In this document: positions 61,112-64,000 of the stretch, in pieces
How the letters are laid out: each line of letters opens with the position of its first letter
Numbering within the stretch: the first letter of the stretch is position 1
Source: Pedobacter foliorum
GTDB taxonomy: Bacteria; Bacteroidota; Bacteroidia; Sphingobacteriales; Sphingobacteriaceae
NCBI RefSeq assembly: GCF_013266735.1
Contig: NZ_JABSNU010000003.1
Location: 310,001-374,000 of the forward strand
DNA length: 64,000 bases
Direction: 5' to 3'
The notes under the pieces: model-generated
Seen by the model: only the letters and a program-made list of their open reading frames with translations
Told to the model about the DNA's origin: nothing
The model's database searches: none
Made by a program: the position numbers and the translations under genes

Positions 61112-61474
61112 TTATTTTTTTGTAGTGTCAGCAGCAGCTGGTGGCGTATTTGCCGGAGCAGGAGCTGTAGTTGCACCGCCTCCAATTGGAGATGGAGTAG
61201 GAGTTTTGTCAAGTTGCTCTTGAATTTTAGAACCGGCTCCAGTTGATGAAGAACCTCCAGATTTAGCAATAGTTGTAATTGATAAAGTAACCACTACAAC
61301 AAGGGCTAATAAAATCCAGGTTCCTTTTTCTAAAACGTCGCCTGTACGTTGAACACCAAACATATTACTGCCAGATCCGCCTGTTGCCAGACCACCACCT
61401 TTAGGATTTTGTATCAAAACAAATAGCGCTAAGGCAATACAAATGATGATTAATAAAATAATTAAGAAAAGCAT
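61112..61474 (-). CDS. secG: Preprotein translocase subunit SecG
   Basis: This 120-residue protein has two membrane helices (about 3-22 and 53-70) joined by QNPKGGGLATGGSGSNMFGVQRT, the conserved SecG loop. A Pro/Ala/Thr-rich tail of about 45 residues (GGGATTAPAPANTPPAAADTTKK) follows, longer than in E. coli. SecG supports SecYEG translocation. It is the last gene of the lptE-containing run. Confidence 0.93.
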   Translation of the reverse strand: MLFLIILLIIICIALALFVLIQNPKGGGLATGGSGSNMFGVQRTGDVLEKGTWILLALVVVVTLSITTIAKSGGSSSTGAGSKIQEQLDKTPTPSPIGGGATTAPAPANTPPAAADTTKK

Positions 61475-61488
61475 AGTATGTTAGGTTG

Positions 61489-62640
61489 TTAAATTTTTTT
61501 TTCTATCGATTGAATAAGGTCGGCAAAGTAACGGCTTTTTTCTGGAAACATCAAACTTAATTTTTCATAAGTCTCTATGGCCTTGTCATAAAGCATCTGC
61601 TCAATATAGATGTTTGCCAGCGTTTCAGATACCAGGTCATTATGATCCTCTGCACTTTTTTTCGCTTTGTTTTCGTTGTTGATTTGTTCCGGTTTTGGCG
61701 GACTTATCTGAGGCTCATTCTTTATGAAGCTTTCAATAATTTCATCGCCTTTTGAGCGATTTCTGAATTCATTGGGAGAATATTCGCTTTCTTCCTCTTC
61801 TTCAAACGGGCTTTGCATGTGAAATATGTTCTCCACATATTGCTGCTGAAGCTCATTGGATTTTCTATTTCTATCAGGTTTAGCTTCCTGGTGATGTTTA
61901 ACTTGTTTAGGTGAAGCATAAGGTTGAAATATTTGCTGATGCTCTTTCCTTGTTTTCGCCAGCCACCATAAAAACGTATAAGGCAACTGATCATCATCAT
62001 ATTTGCTGATTATAATCGGCTCCTCTTCAGTGATGGATTCCTCTTCTTTATATTCTTCTATCTGGGGCTCTGTGAATGCTATTGTTTCAGATAAAGGTTC
62101 AACCTTAAAGTTTTCCTGAAATGCAAAGAAGTCTGTAGCAACGATATTCTCTAATACAAGATCGTCCTCTGGGTTCTCTTTGTTTTCATTAATTGGAGGC
62201 TGATCAATTTCATGCGCTTTATAGTCATGTATATTAACTTCGCCAATTTCGTCAAAAGTCTCCTGGTCATCTGTTACCTTGAGTTCTTCCGATTCCGCTG
62301 GCACTTCATCAATGATAACCTCATCTAAAGTTTCAGGATTATTGTCAAAAACACCGAAAGAAGAAGAGTTAATGATATTGAAATTAACTGATTCCAGGCT
62401 TTCCGTTTCATGAAGAAAGTTATGCAGTAACTGGCCATTAGTATATAAAGCAGCAGTAGCTAGGCTACGATTGCTTTCATCTGCGTTTAAGGTAGCTTTG
62501 GCAAGTAGAAGATGAACAGGTTGAAAATAAGGGTACTGCTCTGCAAGATTTTTTAGCATAGCTATATCATACTGAGATACTTTCTCAGGTACGGCAATGA
62601 ATCCTGTTAGCTGTTCTTTAATATTTATATCCTGCTCCAC
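61489..62640 (-). CDS. Acidic tetratricopeptide-like protein of the secG-lptE locus, function unknown
   Basis: This 383-residue, cytoplasmic-looking protein has no signal or membrane helix. The first 95 residues are helical (MLKNLAEQYPYFQPVHLLLAK). The middle (about 100-215) is low-complexity and strongly acidic (Glu/Asp-rich). The C-terminal 60 residues contain one clear TPR-like repeat (IYIEQMLYDKAIETYEKLSLMFPEKSRYF). I do not recognise a family, though similar proteins recur at this place in Bacteroidota genomes as far as I recall. Its position with lptE and secG suggests a link to envelope biogenesis or secretion, without proof. Confidence 0.75.
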   Translation of the reverse strand: MEQDINIKEQLTGFIAVPEKVSQYDIAMLKNLAEQYPYFQPVHLLLAKATLNADESNRSLATAALYTNGQLLHNFLHETESLESVNFNIINSSSFGVFDNNPETLDEVIIDEVPAESEELKVTDDQETFDEIGEVNIHDYKAHEIDQPPINENKENPEDDLVLENIVATDFFAFQENFKVEPLSETIAFTEPQIEEYKEEESITEEEPIIISKYDDDQLPYTFLWWLAKTRKEHQQIFQPYASPKQVKHHQEAKPDRNRKSNELQQQYVENIFHMQSPFEEEEESEYSPNEFRNRSKGDEIIESFIKNEPQISPPKPEQINNENKAKKSAEDHNDLVSETLANIYIEQMLYDKAIETYEKLSLMFPEKSRYFADLIQSIEKKI

Positions 62641-62673
62641 GTTGCTAAGTTAATAATTGATCTCTACTTTAGC

Positions 62674-63171
62674 CTACCATTGTGCAAAAGCTCTGTTAAA
62701 AATATCTTCAGTGAGCTGAGCAGTAACGTCTTTAATTAAGCCAGGTTCTTGTGCTTGAAGGTTTCCAGCTAGTTTAAAATCTTTATGACGCTCAAAAGAT
62801 TGCTCAAAGTTTTTTGTGGAATCAAGATTGTTTACGTATTTAACATTAACTGTTATTGATAGCCTGTTTGCACCGGCTGTAGGTTGCTTATTATCTGTTA
62901 TTGCTACCGGAGTGATGCCGTACCCTGTAATATTTCCAGTGAAAATGGCCTGTGCGTCATTTGGAGTAATACTTAACTTCGTCTGGTTTCTGATACGTGT
63001 TTTCAATTCCTCTGTAAACTGCGAGCTTAAAGATGCTACGACTAATGGAGCGTTGTTTTCAAAAACTTTAACGCTAATTGTTTTCATGTCAGGGGGAATA
63101 GAAGCTCCGTCTAGGCTTATTTTGCACCCGATTAAAAAGAATAACAATATGATTATAGATAAATTTTTCAT
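62674..63171 (-). CDS. lptE: LptE-family LPS assembly lipoprotein
   Basis: This 165-residue lipoprotein has signal MKNLSIIILLFFLIGC with lipobox Cys16. The domain resembles LptE of the Bacteroidota type: TISVKVFENNAPLVVASLSS near residue 35 and TEELKTRIRNQTKLSITPND. It would act with LptD at the outer membrane to insert lipopolysaccharide. It sits 2 bases after the sigma-54 activator stop, indicating cotranscription. Confidence 0.88.
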   Translation of the reverse strand: MKNLSIIILLFFLIGCKISLDGASIPPDMKTISVKVFENNAPLVVASLSSQFTEELKTRIRNQTKLSITPNDAQAIFTGNITGYGITPVAITDNKQPTAGANRLSITVNVKYVNNLDSTKNFEQSFERHKDFKLAGNLQAQEPGLIKDVTAQLTEDIFNRAFAQW

Positions 63172-63173
63172 CC

Positions 63174-64000
63174 TTAGTTTAAATTCAGTTCTTTAATTTT
63201 TCTATATAACGTTCGTTCTGAGATGCCTAGTTCCTGAGCTGCAAATTTACGTTTGCCTTTATGTTTCTTTAAGGCTTTTTTGATCAGATCAGATTCTTTG
63301 TCTATTAATGATAAAGATTCTTCTACTTCCTCCGCTTCATGGGTATAGTTGTAGTCCACAGGGGTATTCTGAACTGGCTTTTTAATAGTCAGTGTAGCTT
63401 GTTCATTCCCAAACGTCTGATCTACCTCTTGATAAAGCTGGTTGATGTAATGAGGATTGTCAGCCATGATGTGTGAAGTATTTCCTCCACTCTGAATGAT
63501 TTCAGCTACAAGCTTTTTCAATTCCATCATGTCCTTTTTCATATCAAAAAGAACCTTGTAAAGAATATCTCTTTCTGTATAGTCTTCTTTACTATTGCCG
63601 TTAATTGCTACAGGTAAATTGTTGGCGCTTTCATTAGGAATATAGTTTAGTAAAGCTGCGGCACTTACATTTCGTTCTTTCTCCAGAACGCAAATTTGTT
63701 CTGCAATATTTTTCAACTGTCTTACATTTCCCGGCCAGCTATAATTGCTTAGTATTTGTATCGCATCAGGTTCAAGTTGTATACCCGGACTGCGGTACTT
63801 ATCGCTGAAATCTGCAGAGAATTTTCTGAATAATAAATAAATGTCTTCTTTACGTTCATGCAAAGCAGGAATACGTAATGGAACAGTATTTAATCTATAA
63901 TATAAGTCTTCACGGAATTTACCCGATTTAACGCGGTTATAAACATCAACATTTGTAGCTGCAATAATCCTTACATCAGTTTTTTGTACTTTGGATGATC
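63174..64000 (-). CDS. Sigma-54-dependent Fis-family transcriptional activator, C-terminal part (cut by window edge)
   Basis: The frame stays open to the window edge; about 275 codons are visible. The AAA+ part includes VRIIAATNVDVYNRV (Walker-B-proximal sensor region) and GKFREDLYYRLNTVPLRIP, the sigma-54 activator signature near the Arg finger. NYSWPGNVRQLKNIAEQI follows. A linker of about 100 residues leads to a Fis-type HTH (KFAAQELGISERTLYRKIKELNLN). The N-terminal regulatory domain is outside the window. It heads the lptE-secG run, so it may control envelope genes or groESL. Confidence 0.92.
   Translation of the reverse strand, partial: SSKVQKTDVRIIAATNVDVYNRVKSGKFREDLYYRLNTVPLRIPALHERKEDIYLLFRKFSADFSDKYRSPGIQLEPDAIQILSNYSWPGNVRQLKNIAEQICVLEKERNVSAAALLNYIPNESANNLPVAINGNSKEDYTERDILYKVLFDMKKDMMELKKLVAEIIQSGGNTSHIMADNPHYINQLYQEVDQTFGNEQATLTIKKPVQNTPVDYNYTHEAEEVEESLSLIDKESDLIKKALKKHKGKRKFAAQELGISERTLYRKIKELNLN

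Overview
The window is a continuous stretch of chromosome from a Bacteroidota bacterium, most likely Sphingobacteriaceae and Pedobacter-like (inferred from content, not from a search). The signs are CarboxypepD/TonB-type outer-membrane receptors, a GLPGLI protein, DUF5687, a Bacteroidota LptE, a b558-type succinate dehydrogenase, low GC outside one island, and repeated TAnnTTTG promoter boxes in place of Shine-Dalgarno-driven signals. I see no tRNA, rRNA, CRISPR array, transposase or prophage. The first and last genes are cut by the window edges.

Layout. 1-8.2 kb (minus): ABC ATPase (cut), DUF5687 permease, RarA, RhlE-type helicase, bactofilin plus M23 peptidase, DUF4197 lipoprotein, VWA protein. 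8.2-9.9 kb (plus): ECF sigma factor and an unusual anti-sigma-like protein. 9.9-14.6 kb (minus): phosphate module (PiT, DUF47, PhoR-like kinase), HD hydrolase, THUMP methyltransferase. 14.7-18 kb (plus): DUF3127 protein, a GC-rich structured spacer, a histidine kinase/OmpR regulator pair. 18-21.6 kb (minus): GLPGLI protein and outer-membrane barrel. 21.7-30.2 kb: PIF1-like helicase, dapF, degP, sdhCAB. 30.2-35.5 kb: a BlaR1/BlaI pair with extra TonB and plug modules, a small membrane peptide with a switch-like RNA tail, a LytS/LytTR pair. 35.5-46.5 kb: palindromic element, PlsC, Nudix, a second barrel receptor, one-Cys thioredoxin fold, clpS, fabH, an isomerase/dienoyl-CoA-reductase operon, an MG2/plug protein, dcd. 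46.6-49.7 kb: PPTase, lipB, DUF5684, DUF2752, SGNH lipoprotein. 49.7-56.7 kb: RDD plus the SpoIIM/membrane/DUF4129/DUF4350/MoxR/DUF58 operon. 56.7-64 kb (minus): serine dehydratase, MgtC, groESL, secG, acidic TPR-like protein, lptE, sigma-54 activator (cut).

How the parts may work together. The most useful observation is a shared operator, TGTTAAA-N3-TGTTAAA. It lies upstream of the histidine kinase/response regulator operon, in triplicate between the outer-membrane barrel operon and the PIF1-like helicase, and between dapF and the periplasmic protease degP. This predicts an envelope-stress regulon run by the two-component system encoded beside it. A related TTAACA array sits upstream of the DUF47-PiT operon and looks like a Pho box.

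A second theme is receptor pieces without a receptor. SusC-type plug fragments occur in a VWA protein, in the anti-sigma-like protein divergent from it, in the BlaR1 homologue and in an MG2-domain protein. The MoxR/DUF58 operon is the best candidate for a complete but functionally undescribed envelope system.
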